DNA of 64,000 nt from Betaproteobacteria bacterium HGW-Betaproteobacteria-16. Lineage in GTDB: Bacteria; Pseudomonadota; Gammaproteobacteria; Burkholderiales; Burkholderiaceae_C. The notes under the pieces are model-generated. The model searched no databases, was not told where the DNA came from, and saw only the letters and a list, made by a program, of their open reading frames with translations. Location of the stretch: NCBI GenBank assembly GCA_002840835.1, contig PHCQ01000017.1, positions 25,005 through 89,004 on the forward strand, written 5' to 3'. Of this stretch, positions 54,675 to 64,000 are shown piece after piece (position 1 is the first letter of the stretch; each line of letters begins with the position of its first letter). A program made the position numbers and the translations under genes.

Positions 54675-57600
54675 ATGTCGGGTTGCCTTCCGGTCTACCC
54701 TTTTGCCTGGCCCGCCTTGAATCACCCGCTGCCCCCCCTGCCCCATTCCGCCCTCCACCCGCTGTCGGCCCCGCACCGCCCGGCGGTGTTGTCGGTGCGC
54801 GGCGCGCGCACCCACAACCTCAAGAACATCGATCTGGACATCCCCAAACACGCCCTGGTGGTGATCACCGGCCTGTCGGGATCGGGCAAAAGCAGCCTGG
54901 CGTTCGACACGTTGTACGCCGAAGGCCAGCGCCGCTATGTGGAGAGCCTGTCGGCCTATGCGCGGCAGTTCCTGCAACTGATGGACAAGCCCGATGTGGA
55001 CCTGATCGAAGGCCTCTCGCCCGCGATTGCCATTGAACAGAAGGCCACCAGCCACAACCCTCGCTCCACCGTGGGCACGGTCACCGAGATCCACGACTAC
55101 CTGCGCCTGCTGTACGCCCGCGCCGGCACGCCCTACTGCCCGGACCACAACCTGCCCCTGGCCTCACAGAGTGTGGCGCAGATGGTGGACACGGTGCTGG
55201 CCCTGCCCGAAGGCACACGGCTGATGATCGTGGCGCCGGTGGCGCGCGAGAAGAAAGGCGAATTTCTCGACCTGTTCGCCGACATGCAGGCCCAGGGCTA
55301 CGTGCGCTTCCGCATCAACGGCGAGGTGCTGGAATTTGATGCCCTGCCCGCGTTGAAGAAGACAGAAAAGCACAACATCGACGTCGTCGTTGATCGCATC
55401 AAGGTACGGGCCGACACGGAAGAAGACGCCGTGAATCCGTTGCGCCAGAGACTGGCCGAGAGCTTTGAAGCAGCGTTGCGCCTGGCCGATGGCAAGGCCC
55501 TGGCGGTGGACATGGACAGCGGCGCTGAACACGGCTTCTCCGCCAAGTTCGCTTGTCCCGTGTGCAGCTACACCGTGGGCGAACTCGAGCCGCGACTGTT
55601 TTCCTTCAATTCGCCCATGGGCGCCTGCCCCACTTGCGATGGCCTGGGCCACACCGACTTCTTCGACCCCGCACGCGTGGTGGCCTTCCCCACACTGAGC
55701 CTGGCCAGCGGCGCCATCAAGGGCTGGGACCGCCGCAACGGCTACTACTTCGCCATGATGGAAAGCCTGGCCGCGCACTACAAGTTCAACGTGGAAGCCC
55801 CCTGGGACAGTCTGGGCGAAGCGGTGCAGCAAGCCGTGCTCTACGGTTCGGGAGAAGATGAAATCAAGTTCAGCTACGCGCTGGAGTCCGGCGCCAAGGC
55901 GGGCAAACGCATCACCAAGAAGCACCCCTTCGAAGGCATCATCCACAACTTCGAACGCCGCTACCGCGAGACCGACAGTGCGGCTGTGCGCGAGGAGCTT
56001 GCGCGCTACCGCGCCGTGCAACCCTGCCCGGACTGCGGCGGCGCGCGCCTGCGCAAGGAAGCGCGACACGTGTTCGTGGGTGAGGGCGAGCAGAAGCAGC
56101 CCATCTACAAGATCAGTCACGTCACACTGGGCGAGGCCCTCGCCTACTTCCAGCGGCTCGAACTGCAGGGCGCCAAAGGTGACATCGCCGCGCGCGTCAT
56201 CAACGAGATCCGCCAGCGCCTGAAATTCCTCAACGATGTGGGGCTGAATTACCTCAGCCTGGACCGCAGCGCCGACACCCTCAGCGGTGGCGAGGCCCAG
56301 CGCATCCGACTGGCCAGCCAGATCGGCAGCGGCCTGACCGGTGTGATGTACGTGCTCGACGAACCCAGCATCGGCCTGCACCAGCGCGACAACGACCGTC
56401 TGATTGCCACGCTGCAGCACCTGCGCGACCTGGGCAACACAGTGCTGGTGGTGGAACACGACGAAGACATGATCCGCACCGCCGACCACGTGATCGACAT
56501 GGGGCCGGGCGCGGGTGTGCACGGTGGCCGCGTGATGGCGCAAGGCAGTTGCGAGCAGGTGATGGCGACCGCCGATTCGCTCACGGGCCAGTACCTCAGC
56601 GGCACACGCATCATCGCCGTGCCCGCGCATCGCACCCCCTGGCTGCCGGTGAACAAGGCCTCCGCCCAGGCCAAGGCAGCACCGATCAAATCGCGCTTCC
56701 CCCAGAGCCCGGCGGCCGAGCGCCGCAGCGCCCGCGAAGCCGCCCACGTGGCCACTTTGGGGGACCTGCAGGAAATCCGCGTGGTCAATGCCAGTGGCCA
56801 CAACCTCAAGGGCGTGAGCGTGGCCTTTCCGGTGGGCCTGCTCACCTGTGTGACCGGCGTCTCCGGCTCAGGCAAATCCACCCTGGTGAACGACACCCTG
56901 TACGCCGCCGTGTCGCGCACGCTGTACCGATCGCACGAAGAGCCTGCGGCCCACGAAGCCATCGAAGGCATCGAGCACTTCGACAAAGTCATCAATGTCG
57001 ACCAGTCGCCGATCGGGCGCACGCCGCGCAGCAACCCGGCCACCTACACCGGCCTGTTCACCGGCATCCGTGAACTCATGGCCGAAATGCCCACCGCGAA
57101 AGAGCGCGGCTACGGCCCCGGCCGCTTCAGCTTCAACGTGGCCGGCGGACGCTGCGAGGCCTGCCAGGGCGACGGCGTGGTCAAGGTGGAGATGCATTTT
57201 CTGCCCGACGTGTACGTACCCTGCGAGGTCTGCAGCGGCCAGCGCTACAACCGCGAAACGCTGGACGTGCAGTACAAGGGCCGCAACATTGCGCAGATTC
57301 TGGACATGACGGTGGAGCAGGCCCACGCCTTCTTCGGCGCCGTGCCCACCCTGCGCCGCAAGTTGCAGACCCTGCTGGACGTGGGCCTGAGCTACATCCA
57401 GCTCGGCCAGAGCGCCACCACGCTCTCAGGCGGTGAGGCGCAGCGCGTGAAGCTGGCACTGGAACTGAGCAAACGCGACACCGGCCGCACCCTCTACATC
57501 CTCGACGAGCCCACCACCGGCCTGCACTTTGCCGACATCGAACTGCTGCTGAAAGTGCTGCACCAGCTGCGCGACGCCGGCAACACCATCGTGGTGATCG

Positions 57601-57764
57601 AACACAACCTGGATGTCATCAAGACGGCAGACTGGGTGATCGACATGGGCCCCGAAGGCGGCGCTGGCGGCGGCACCGTGGTGGCCACCGGCACGCCGGA
57701 ACAGGTGGCGGCAGAACCTGCCAGCCACACTGGCCACTACTTGCGGCGCTTGCTGAAACGCTAA
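54675..57764 (+). CDS. uvrA: Excinuclease ABC subunit A
   Basis: A 1029-residue UvrA, longer than the about 940 of E. coli. Two ATPase modules: Walker [15 protein letters not shown] and [14 protein letters not shown], each with an LSGGEAQR signature. Zinc modules: [24 protein letters not shown] and [17 protein letters not shown]. The extra length comes from a roughly 60-residue Ala/Arg-rich linker between modules (about residues 655-715) and a 45-residue N-terminal extension. It scans DNA for bulky lesions with UvrB. The start at 54675 is the first family-compatible ATG; a TTG at 54717 is an alternative. Confidence 0.96.
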   Translation: MSGCLPVYPFAWPALNHPLPPLPHSALHPLSAPHRPAVLSVRGARTHNLKNIDLDIPKHALVVITGLSGSGKSSLAFDTLYAEGQRRYVESLSAYARQFLQLMDKPDVDLIEGLSPAIAIEQKATSHNPRSTVGTVTEIHDYLRLLYARAGTPYCPDHNLPLASQSVAQMVDTVLALPEGTRLMIVAPVAREKKGEFLDLFADMQAQGYVRFRINGEVLEFDALPALKKTEKHNIDVVVDRIKVRADTEEDAVNPLRQRLAESFEAALRLADGKALAVDMDSGAEHGFSAKFACPVCSYTVGELEPRLFSFNSPMGACPTCDGLGHTDFFDPARVVAFPTLSLASGAIKGWDRRNGYYFAMMESLAAHYKFNVEAPWDSLGEAVQQAVLYGSGEDEIKFSYALESGAKAGKRITKKHPFEGIIHNFERRYRETDSAAVREELARYRAVQPCPDCGGARLRKEARHVFVGEGEQKQPIYKISHVTLGEALAYFQRLELQGAKGDIAARVINEIRQRLKFLNDVGLNYLSLDRSADTLSGGEAQRIRLASQIGSGLTGVMYVLDEPSIGLHQRDNDRLIATLQHLRDLGNTVLVVEHDEDMIRTADHVIDMGPGAGVHGGRVMAQGSCEQVMATADSLTGQYLSGTRIIAVPAHRTPWLPVNKASAQAKAAPIKSRFPQSPAAERRSAREAAHVATLGDLQEIRVVNASGHNLKGVSVAFPVGLLTCVTGVSGSGKSTLVNDTLYAAVSRTLYRSHEEPAAHEAIEGIEHFDKVINVDQSPIGRTPRSNPATYTGLFTGIRELMAEMPTAKERGYGPGRFSFNVAGGRCEACQGDGVVKVEMHFLPDVYVPCEVCSGQRYNRETLDVQYKGRNIAQILDMTVEQAHAFFGAVPTLRRKLQTLLDVGLSYIQLGQSATTLSGGEAQRVKLALELSKRDTGRTLYILDEPTTGLHFADIELLLKVLHQLRDAGNTIVVIEHNLDVIKTADWVIDMGPEGGAGGGTVVATGTPEQVAAEPASHTGHYLRRLLKR

Positions 57765-57800
57765 GGCGGGAACGGGAACGGGAACGGGGGCAGTGCATTC

Positions 57801-57913
57801 GGAGCGAAATGCCTTGTTTCGGGGATACCGTGGAACCGGCTTCGCCGGGCCACTGGTATCGCCCCCTTGAGGGGGGATGCGGCTACGCGCAGCGAGCAAG
57901 CGACGGGGGTGGG
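57801..57913 (+). repeat. Dispersed intergenic hairpin repeat, copy 8 (long form)
   Basis: GGAGCGAAATGCC arm, GGAACCGGCTTCGCCGGGCC, CCCCCTTGAGGGGGG and AAGCGACGGGGGTGGG. It lies between convergent uvrA and the MipA gene. Confidence 0.82.
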
Positions 57914-57918
57914 CTCAT

Positions 57919-58749
57919 CTACTCCCTTCGATTGCGGTAAGCGATCCCCAGGTTCACCGTGTGGGTGATGGGGCGGCCCACCAGCGGGCTGCGGGCGGCA
58001 TCGCCCTGCAGGCGCGACAGGTCCACGCCGCCGAACACCACCCAGCGCTTGTTCAGGGCGGTGGTGAACTTGACTCCGGCCTGGATGCCTTCCATGCCGC
58101 TGCCCAGCGAATAAGGCGCGCGTCCGACCAGCTGTGCGGCTTCCGGCGAGATGCCGAAGTGGGTCTTCATGTACCGTGCGTCGGCCCAGCCGGCCGAGAG
58201 ACCGAAGTCCAGCTGGGTGGCGTCGGACACCGGGTAGCGGTAGCTCACGCCGCCACCGGCCCGCATGCCGCCACCCTTGCTCATGATGTCCTGGTCCATG
58301 TTGACGTTCCATGACCAACGCTCACCCACGGGACGGTGCGCCGACACCCGGGCCCGCACGGTGGTGCGGATATCGGGCAGGCCACGAAACAGCGGTTCGT
58401 CGTCGAAGGTGCGTCCGTTGTCCATTCGCAATGAAAGCCCGATGTTCCAGTCCTGGGCCGCCAGCAGTTCTGCGCTCACACCGGTTTCACCCGAACGGCG
58501 CCCCGCGCCCAGCAAGGTGCTGCCCTGCGAGCGGGACACCCGCAATGGCCCCATCTGAAAGTACCAGACCGGCTTGAGACTGACCTTGCGCTCACCGGTA
58601 CCGATGTGCGCCGTCGAAGACACGACCGACGCGCCCACCAGGTAGTCCTTGTGGTGGCGCCCGTCCTTGGCTTCTTCGGCATGGGCCCAAAAGGGTGTGA
58701 CCAGCACCAGGGCAGACAGAGAGGGACGGGTCAGTTGAGAAAACACCAT
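57919..58749 (-). CDS. MipA/OmpV family outer membrane protein
   Basis: A 276-residue protein with a signal peptide ending HAEE (MVFSQLTRPSLSALVLVTPF). The mature part is predicted beta-barrel: alternating strands such as HHKDYLVGASVVSSTAHIG, GVSYRYPVSDATQLDFGLSA and LNLGIAYR at the C-terminus, with a terminal aromatic-poor end. The segment MKTHFGISPEAAQLVG and the family layout fit MipA/OmpV scaffolding proteins. The ATG at 58749 was chosen at the signal peptide. Confidence 0.8.
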   Translation of the reverse strand: MVFSQLTRPSLSALVLVTPFWAHAEEAKDGRHHKDYLVGASVVSSTAHIGTGERKVSLKPVWYFQMGPLRVSRSQGSTLLGAGRRSGETGVSAELLAAQDWNIGLSLRMDNGRTFDDEPLFRGLPDIRTTVRARVSAHRPVGERWSWNVNMDQDIMSKGGGMRAGGGVSYRYPVSDATQLDFGLSAGWADARYMKTHFGISPEAAQLVGRAPYSLGSGMEGIQAGVKFTTALNKRWVVFGGVDLSRLQGDAARSPLVGRPITHTVNLGIAYRNRRE

Positions 58750-58892
58750 GGGTCTGCATCTTATCGGGCGCGCCTGGCCCATTTGTAAACGACTGCGTCG
58801 TCTGAACAACACTCACTCATCCCGGGTGTTCTGCGGTAGATGATTCTTTCCAACACTGTCAGACTCCATTTTTGACACCCAACCCTCTCACC

Positions 58893-60419
58893 ATGTCACT
58901 GGAAATCGAGCTCAAGCTGGCTTTGAGGGCAAATGACGTGCCCAGACTGAAGGCCCACCCCCTGCTCGCGGCTCGGAAGCCGCGCCGGGAACGCCTGCTC
59001 AACACCTACTTCGACACCTCCACCCTCGCCCTCATGGCCCAGCGCATCGCAGTGCGGGAGCGCCAGGTGGGCCGGCGCACGCTGCTCACGGTCAAGACGG
59101 CGGGCAGCTCGGTCGGTGGGCTGAGCCAGCGCCAGGAATGGGAAGCACCCACCCAGCCAGGCCAGTTCGACTTCGCCACGCTGGTCGATGACGAAGCGCT
59201 CGCTTCGTCACTCTCTGCACTGGCCTGGCAACTGGTCCCGGTATTCCGGACCGATTTCGAACGCCACACCTGGCAACTGCACCTGGGCGAGGCGCACATC
59301 GAAGTCGCCCTCGATCAGGGCCGGATCACCACCGGCGACGGCCAGGGCCCGCACCAAGAAGCCTTGCTGGAACTTGAACTGGAGCTGAAGGCAGGCCCCC
59401 CCGACGCGCTGCTGGATCTGGCCCACACGCTGGCCCTGGGCCCCGGCGGCGACGCCGCCAGCGGCATCTGGCTGCACCCCGTGGACCGCAGCAAGGCCGA
59501 GCGGGGGCTGGCGCTGTTCCTCGGTCAGAAAATACAGCCCACACTTGCACAGGCGCTCACGCTCCGGGACGACATGTCGGCCGTGAGCGCCTTCCGGTGC
59601 GCGGCGCTCAGCTGCATCAGCCACTTCCAGGCCAACGTGGCCGGTCTGCTGCAAACCGGTCCTGACGCCTTGCCCGACCCGGAACTCATTCATCAGTCTC
59701 GCATCGCCCTGCGGCGGCTGCGCACCGGCCTTCGCCTTTTTGCGCCCTTTCTGCCCCGCCGGTTCACCGCGCACTGGCAATCGCAGTGGCGCCTGACGGC
59801 TCAGGCGCTCGGCGAGGCGCGCAACTGGGACGTTCTGGCCACGGAGGGCCTGCCCGCCTTGCTCGACGCTGCCGCGGACGAGGCGTCCGGCGAGGGGGTG
59901 CAGGCATGGGTCGAGAACCAGAGGCGCACGGCCAACCGACAGGCCTTGGCGCAGCTCACGCACCCCTCCCACACCTCGAACCTGCTGGCCTTCACCCGTG
60001 CCGTGCTGGCCCTGCCCACGGACAGCCCGCCCGAATCATCCCTGGCCGAGTGGGCCGGCAAGCACCTGATGCTGCGCCACCAGCGCCTGCGCCGCGAGGT
60101 GCGGCGCGCGCTGAACGCCGGCCCCGAAGGCCGCCACAACTTGCGCATCGAGCTGAAGAAGCTGCGCTACGCCCAGTCGTTCCTTGCCAGTCTGCTGCGG
60201 CCCAAGCAGGTGGCCCGCAGCACCGCGACGCTGGCCAAGGTGCAGGACCTGCTCGGCCATCTCAACGACCTGAGCACGGCACAAGCCCTGCTGGCGGAAT
60301 GCCCCTTGCCAGAGGCTCAAACGCTGCGTGCCAGGGCCGAAGTGCAGATTCAGGACGGCCTGAAAGACCTGCCGCGGGTGGAGCGCAAGCTATTGAAAAC
60401 CCACCTTCTGTGGAGGTGA
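58893..60419 (+). CDS. CYTH-CHAD domain protein, inorganic triphosphatase-like
   Basis: A 508-residue two-domain protein. The CYTH tunnel domain (residues 1-210) begins MSLEIELKLAL with the ExExK motif and basic strands (RIAVRERQVGRRTLLTVKT). The CHAD helical domain (about 230-500) has IHQSRIALRRLRTGLRLF and NLRIELKKLRYAQSFL with its conserved basic and histidine residues. The family hydrolyses inorganic triphosphate (YgiF type), and CHAD binds polyphosphate. The ATG at 58893 is family-consistent. Confidence 0.9.
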   Translation: MSLEIELKLALRANDVPRLKAHPLLAARKPRRERLLNTYFDTSTLALMAQRIAVRERQVGRRTLLTVKTAGSSVGGLSQRQEWEAPTQPGQFDFATLVDDEALASSLSALAWQLVPVFRTDFERHTWQLHLGEAHIEVALDQGRITTGDGQGPHQEALLELELELKAGPPDALLDLAHTLALGPGGDAASGIWLHPVDRSKAERGLALFLGQKIQPTLAQALTLRDDMSAVSAFRCAALSCISHFQANVAGLLQTGPDALPDPELIHQSRIALRRLRTGLRLFAPFLPRRFTAHWQSQWRLTAQALGEARNWDVLATEGLPALLDAAADEASGEGVQAWVENQRRTANRQALAQLTHPSHTSNLLAFTRAVLALPTDSPPESSLAEWAGKHLMLRHQRLRREVRRALNAGPEGRHNLRIELKKLRYAQSFLASLLRPKQVARSTATLAKVQDLLGHLNDLSTAQALLAECPLPEAQTLRARAEVQIQDGLKDLPRVERKLLKTHLLWR

Positions 60420-60506
60420 TTGACCCAGGCAAATGACCGGGGCTTGGCAAAAGATGCCCAGCCAGACCACAATGGCTCCCCATCCGTGCACTGCAAGGGA
60501 GTTCCC

Positions 60507-60953
60507 ATGGCGTCCATCACCCTGAGATTTCTCGTTGAACCGGGCCTGGCTGGCCCTGGTGGTCTGGTGCACGGCGGCACCGTGATGAAGTGGCTGGACG
60601 ACGCGGCACATGCCTGCGCCACGACCTGGTCCCGCAGTGCCTGCCGCACGGTCTATGTCAGCAGCATCCGGTTTCACCGCTCGGTCAAGGTGGGCGAACT
60701 GGTGGAAGTCCGCGCACGCCTGGCCTTCACCGGCGAGACGAACATGAACATCACGGTCGACCTGCACAGCGGCGACCTCAGCGACGGACGCCTGGAGAAG
60801 ACCGCCGAATGCCTGGTGGTGCTGATCGCCGTGGACGCCAAAGGCAACCCCTTGCCAGTGGACCGCTGGACGCCCGAAACCCCGGGCGAAATGGCACTGG
60901 CCAGCAGCGCACGCGCCCAGTTCGACAGCACGCGACCCGCTCCGCTAGAGTAA
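60507..60953 (+). CDS. Acyl-CoA thioesterase (hotdog fold, YciA-like)
   Basis: A 148-residue single-hotdog thioesterase: LVHGGTVMKWLDDAAHACAT with the catalytic aspartate in WLDD, VYVSSIRFHRSVKVGELVEV and ETNMNITVDLHSGDL. It hydrolyses acyl-CoA. AAGGGAG precedes the ATG at 60507. The stop leads straight into a reverse copy of the dispersed repeat. Confidence 0.88.
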   Translation: MASITLRFLVEPGLAGPGGLVHGGTVMKWLDDAAHACATTWSRSACRTVYVSSIRFHRSVKVGELVEVRARLAFTGETNMNITVDLHSGDLSDGRLEKTAECLVVLIAVDAKGNPLPVDRWTPETPGEMALASSARAQFDSTRPAPLE

Positions 60954-61038
60954 CCCCCCGCGCCGCCTTCGGCGTCACCCCCCTGAAGGGGGGCGCACCC
61001 AGTGGCCCGGCAAAGCCGGTTCCACGGGTGCTCTGGAT
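60953..61038 (-). repeat. Dispersed intergenic hairpin repeat, copy 9 (reverse)
   Basis: A reverse copy: CGCCGCCTTCGGCGTCACCC, CCCCTGAAGGGGGG and GCCCGGCAAAGCCGGTTCCA. It faces copy 10 across 114 nt, making a long inverted repeat between convergent genes. Confidence 0.85.
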
Positions 61039-61152
61039 AAGGCTGCTGCTGGCGGGACGGACCGCGCTCCGGAGTGGCCCATGAACTTGCACCCCGGGGC
61101 GTCGAATTGGAGCCTCGGTCCAAGAACTGCAGGCGAAGTCTCCGGCGCGCGA

Positions 61153-61246
61153 CACACCCCTTCCAGGGCACCCGCGGAACCGGCTTTGCCGGGCCGCCAG
61201 GTGCGCCCCCCTCCGGGGGGTGACGCCGAAGGCGGCGCGGGGGGGG
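61153..61246 (+). repeat. Dispersed intergenic hairpin repeat, copy 10
   Basis: A forward copy: GGAACCGGCTTTGCCGGGCC, CCCCCCTCCGGGGGG and GACGCCGAAGGCGGCGCGGG. It adjoins the gst stop and pairs with copy 9. Confidence 0.85.
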
Positions 61247-61864
61247 CTACACTTTTCCGCTTGGGCGAGCCGCCACCTTGTCTCGCCAGGCCTGCAGCGC
61301 GTGCAGGCCTGCGTCGGCGGGTTTGAAGCGCATCAGGCGGGCGAATTCGATGGTGCAGAACGCGGTGATGTCGGCGATGGTGAAGCGTTCGCCTGCCACC
61401 CAGGGCTGGCGTTGCAGCTCGGCGTCGAGCCAGGTCGCCGACTCAATGAACTTGTTGATTTGCGACTGACCGAAATCGGCAAACTGTGGCTGTTCGAGCA
61501 CCGCCAGGCCGGGGTGGGTGTGGCGGATGCAATTGGCGGCGGGCAGCATCAGGTGCCATTCCATGCGCCGGTCCGCCATTTCGATGAACGCGCGCTCTTC
61601 GGCATCCACCCCCATCAAGTTGGGTTCAGGGTGCAGCGACTCCATGTAGGTGCAGATGGCTCGGGACTCGGTGAGCACCCGGCCGTCGTCCAGCTCCAGG
61701 GCCGGCACCCGTGAGAGCGGGCTCTTGGCCCGGTAGGTGTCGGTCTTGTGTTCCTGCACGTTCAGGTCCACCTGCACCAGCTCCAGTCCGTTGATGTTTT
61801 TTTCCACCAGGAACATCAGCACGCGGCGCGGATTGGGCGCCCGGGAGGCAACGTAGAGCTTCAT
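61247..61864 (-). CDS. Glutathione S-transferase family protein
   Basis: A 205-residue GST. The N-terminal thioredoxin-like domain is MKLYVASRAPNPRRVLMFLV, with the cis-proline in LSRVPALELDDGRVLTES and the ESRAICTYMES glutathione-site segment. The C-terminal helical domain contains the N-capping box FTIADITAFCTIEFARL. The specific substrate is unknown. It is monocistronic and divergent from nothing close; pyrF is 86 nt upstream on the same strand. Confidence 0.9.
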   Translation of the reverse strand: MKLYVASRAPNPRRVLMFLVEKNINGLELVQVDLNVQEHKTDTYRAKSPLSRVPALELDDGRVLTESRAICTYMESLHPEPNLMGVDAEERAFIEMADRRMEWHLMLPAANCIRHTHPGLAVLEQPQFADFGQSQINKFIESATWLDAELQRQPWVAGERFTIADITAFCTIEFARLMRFKPADAGLHALQAWRDKVAARPSGKV

Positions 61865-61950
61865 GCGGCAAATTGATCAGATCTCATCACGCATGGTAGT
61901 CAGACCTGATGCATCTGTGGGGAAAACCGGTGTCGCCTGCGCGAAACGGC

Positions 61951-62790
61951 CTAGCCCTTGGCGGCTTCCAGCAGGTCGCGCGTGCGCAGGGCCTCGCGCC
62001 TGGCCGCGTCAGCGAAGTCGTCACCGCCCGACGCATACAGGATGGCTCGCGACGAGTTGACGATGATCGGGCCGGTGGTCTGCCCGTTTTCCACCCGCAA
62101 GCCGGCGCGCACCGTGGCCACCGCGTCGCCGCCTTGCGCGCCCACGCCGGGAATCAACAGGGGCAGGGTGGGTGCGATCTCGCGCACGCGCTCGATCTCT
62201 GCCGGATAGGTGGCCCCCACCACCAGACCCAGTTGACCATTGAGGTTCCACGGTCCCTGCGCCAGCCTTGCCACGTGCTCATACAAAAGGGGCTGACCTT
62301 CCACCGACGCCAGTCGCTGGTTCTGCAGGTCGTCGCCACCGGGGTTGGAGGTCCGGCACAGCAGAAAAGCGCCCTTGCCATGGTGTTTCAGGTAGGGCTG
62401 CACCGAATCAAAGCCCATGAAGGGCGAGAGCGTGACCGCGTCTGCCCCGTAGCGCTCGAAAGCCTCGATGGCGTATTGCTCGGCGGTGCTGCCGATGTCG
62501 CCGCGCTTGGCGTCCAGGATCACTGGCACCTGGGGCGCCACGGCCCGCATGTGTGCCATCAGCCGCTCCAGCTGGTCTTCGGCGCGGTGGGCGGCAAAGT
62601 AAGCGATCTGCGGCTTGAATGCGATGGCGGTGTCGGCGGTGGCTTCGACAATGGCGGCGCAGAAGTCGTAGATGCGGCTGGCATCGCCCTTGAAGCGGTC
62701 GGGAAATTTCGCCGGGTCAGGATCCAGGCCCACGCAGAGCAGGGAACGGTTCTGGCGCTCAGCGTGGCGCAGCATGTCGAGAAAGGTCAT
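61951..62790 (-). CDS. pyrF: Orotidine 5'-phosphate decarboxylase (type 2)
   Basis: A 279-residue PyrF of the longer, type 2 form: [19 protein letters not shown], then [20 protein letters not shown] carrying the catalytic Lys/Asp array, [17 protein letters not shown] and [10 protein letters not shown]. It decarboxylates OMP to UMP in pyrimidine synthesis. Confidence 0.96.
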   Translation of the reverse strand: MTFLDMLRHAERQNRSLLCVGLDPDPAKFPDRFKGDASRIYDFCAAIVEATADTAIAFKPQIAYFAAHRAEDQLERLMAHMRAVAPQVPVILDAKRGDIGSTAEQYAIEAFERYGADAVTLSPFMGFDSVQPYLKHHGKGAFLLCRTSNPGGDDLQNQRLASVEGQPLLYEHVARLAQGPWNLNGQLGLVVGATYPAEIERVREIAPTLPLLIPGVGAQGGDAVATVRAGLRVENGQTTGPIIVNSSRAILYASGGDDFADAARREALRTRDLLEAAKG

Positions 62791-62878
62791 GCGGCGATTT
62801 TACGAGGGGGCCCACGGTCACCCGGAACGCACCCTTCGGCGACAAGCCCCCACGCCTTCCATCATCTACGATCACCGG

Positions 62879-63754
62879 ATGCACGCCCTCTCCCGCCAGC
62901 AACTCACCCTGCTCATCCTGATCACGCTGGTATGGGGCATCAACTGGCCCATCATGAAGCTGGGCGTGACGGGTTTCCCGCCGCTCACCTTCCGCGGCCT
63001 GTGCATGTGGATCGGCCTGCCGGTGCTGGGCGCGGTGCTGCTGTGGCGGCGCGTGCCATTCCGCATCGAACGGGCGCACTGGACCGAACTCGCGGTGCTC
63101 ACGGTGTTCAACATGCTGGTCTGGCACACGCTGGCCATTCTGGCGATCCAGACGCTCTCCAGCGGCCGCGCGGCCATCCTGGGTTACACCATGCCGGTGT
63201 TTTCTGCCGTGATCGGCGCCTGGTGGTTCGGCCAGCGCCTGCCCGGCCGGGCCTGGGGCGGAGTGGGCGCCGCCGCACTGGGCGTGGTGCTGCTGCTGTG
63301 GCACGAGATGACGCAGCTCACGGGCAGGCCTGCGGGTGTGTTCATGATGCTGGTGGCTGCGGTGGCCTGGGCAGTGGGCACGCAGTTGATGCGCCGCACG
63401 AAGATCCCTCACCCCACGCTGGCACTGTCGTTCTGGATGACCTTTTTCACCGCCTTGTGGACCACCGCACTGGCCGTCATCTTCGAGCGTGAAGCCTGGG
63501 CGATGCCAACGCCTGCCGTCTGGTCGGCCATCGTCTACAACGCGCTGGGCGTCTTTGCTTTTGCCCAGGTCGCCTGGCTGATGATGGCGCGCGACCTGCC
63601 TCCCATCGCTTCGACCCTGTCGGTCATGTTCATTCCCGTGCTGGGTGTGTTCAGCGGCGCCTGGTGGCTGGGGGAGGTGCTGCACTGGCAGGATTGGGCT
63701 GCGGTGGGGTTGGTGATGGTGGCGATTGCGAGTGTGCTTTTACCGAAGAGGTAG
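62879..63754 (+). CDS. EamA/DMT family transporter
   Basis: A 291-residue protein with ten predicted helices in two EamA repeats: LTLLILITLVWGINWPIMKL starts the first, and MLVAAVAWAVGTQLMRRTKI starts the second. ASTLSVMFIPVLGVFSGAWW near the C-terminus is typical. It exports a metabolite or amino acid, unknown. The ATG at 62879 matches the family start; it diverges from pyrF by 88 nt. Confidence 0.88.
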   Translation: MHALSRQQLTLLILITLVWGINWPIMKLGVTGFPPLTFRGLCMWIGLPVLGAVLLWRRVPFRIERAHWTELAVLTVFNMLVWHTLAILAIQTLSSGRAAILGYTMPVFSAVIGAWWFGQRLPGRAWGGVGAAALGVVLLLWHEMTQLTGRPAGVFMMLVAAVAWAVGTQLMRRTKIPHPTLALSFWMTFFTALWTTALAVIFEREAWAMPTPAVWSAIVYNALGVFAFAQVAWLMMARDLPPIASTLSVMFIPVLGVFSGAWWLGEVLHWQDWAAVGLVMVAIASVLLPKR

Positions 63755-63774
63755 CTCACCAGTACTGGGTTTTC

Positions 63775-63813
63775 ACTCCCTCGCCCCTCTGGGGAGAGGG
63801 TAGGGGTGAGGGG
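63775..63813. repeat. GC hairpin after the DMT gene, related to the pcaIJ palindrome
   Basis: CACTCCCTCGCCCCTCTGGG then GAGAGGGTAGGGGTGAGGGG folds into a long stem. It shares the CTCACCCC/CTCTCCC theme with 5380-5415. It may end the DMT transcript. Confidence 0.65.
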
Positions 63814-63883
63814 TTTCTGCGCGCCAGTTTTTTATACTTTTTTTGAAGCTTGGCTTGGCCGGGTCTCGCCCCGGCGGGCGAGG

Positions 63884-63914
63884 TACTGTTCTTTTGCTTC
63901 GCCAAAAGAAAGTA
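63884..63914. repeat. TACT..CTTTTG/CAAAAG..AGTA hairpin
   Basis: TACTGTTCTTTTG pairs with CAAAAGAAAGTA around CTTCGC. It is followed by CCCAAAGAAAAGGCGAGCC, and preceded by a GCCGGGTCTCGCCCCGGC stem at about 63858. The 63.8-64.0 kb end is all non-coding. This sequence recurs in Comamonadaceae intergenic DNA as far as I recall. Confidence 0.6.
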
Positions 63915-64000
63915 CCCAAAGAAAAGGCGAGCCGAAGTCCGGGCCGCTGCGCGGTTCCTTGCGCTGCTCGCGTCGTGGGGGAAATTCGCAAACTTGTCCG

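Noticed and set aside
55164..56801. A 545-codon minus-strand open frame
   Set aside because: Antisense to uvrA, which has clear motifs in its own frame.

Overview
The window looks like chromosome from a high-GC betaproteobacterium of the Comamonadaceae. Hydrogenophaga or a close relative is my best guess. Evidence: about 65% GC judged by eye, NspC/carboxynorspermidine synthase, a PetA-type Rieske protein, a cydP-cydA-cydB bd oxidase, DUF3422, a uvrA/MFS/ssb neighbourhood, and a dispersed intergenic repeat with a CCGGC-TTTG-CCGG hairpin. I found no rRNA, tRNA, CRISPR array or prophage.

Layout. 1-6.1 kb: aromatic-type catabolism. A partial maleylacetate reductase, two beta-hydroxyacid-dehydrogenase-family oxidoreductases and an amidohydrolase lie on the minus strand. 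They are divergent from pcaIJ, which would convert the 3-oxoadipate made by maleylacetate reductase. A 272-bp palindromic element with CTAG flanks sits directly against the pcaI ribosome binding site. 6.2-9 kb: patatin phospholipase and CorA, with a possible leader peptide. 9-11.6 kb: a lower-GC pair, a 4-TM membrane protein followed without a gap by a 632-residue protein whose C-terminus resembles the XVIPCD secretion domain. This is a candidate antibacterial effector/immunity pair. 11.7-21.9 kb: mtnN, fadD, a large hybrid histidine kinase, pntAB and a secreted protein. 22-26 kb: NUDIX, two PPOX-domain proteins (one a PPOX-GAF fusion), a hemerythrin-like protein and arfB. 26-33 kb: a Pot-type polyamine importer divergent from carboxynorspermidine decarboxylase and synthase. 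33-37.3 kb: mnmA, SulP, a methyltransferase and DsrE.

37.3-46.4 kb is one long minus-strand run for respiration and stress: cydP-cydA-cydB, an octaheme cytochrome c of the tetrathionate-reductase family, a cytochrome b, an orphan Rieske protein, then cydX and ybgE, DUF6858, a BASS-type transporter, a group II truncated haemoglobin in two frames and a secreted thioredoxin-fold-like protein. cydX and ybgE normally follow cydB directly, so the octaheme module appears to be inserted into the cyd operon.

46.7-64 kb: DUF3422, ssb, a ClC protein, MFS, acyltransferase, MscS, uvrA, MipA/OmpV, CYTH-CHAD triphosphatase, thioesterase, GST, pyrF and a DMT transporter, ending in intergenic repeats. The dispersed hairpin repeat occurs at least eleven times, between genes and inside apparent operons.
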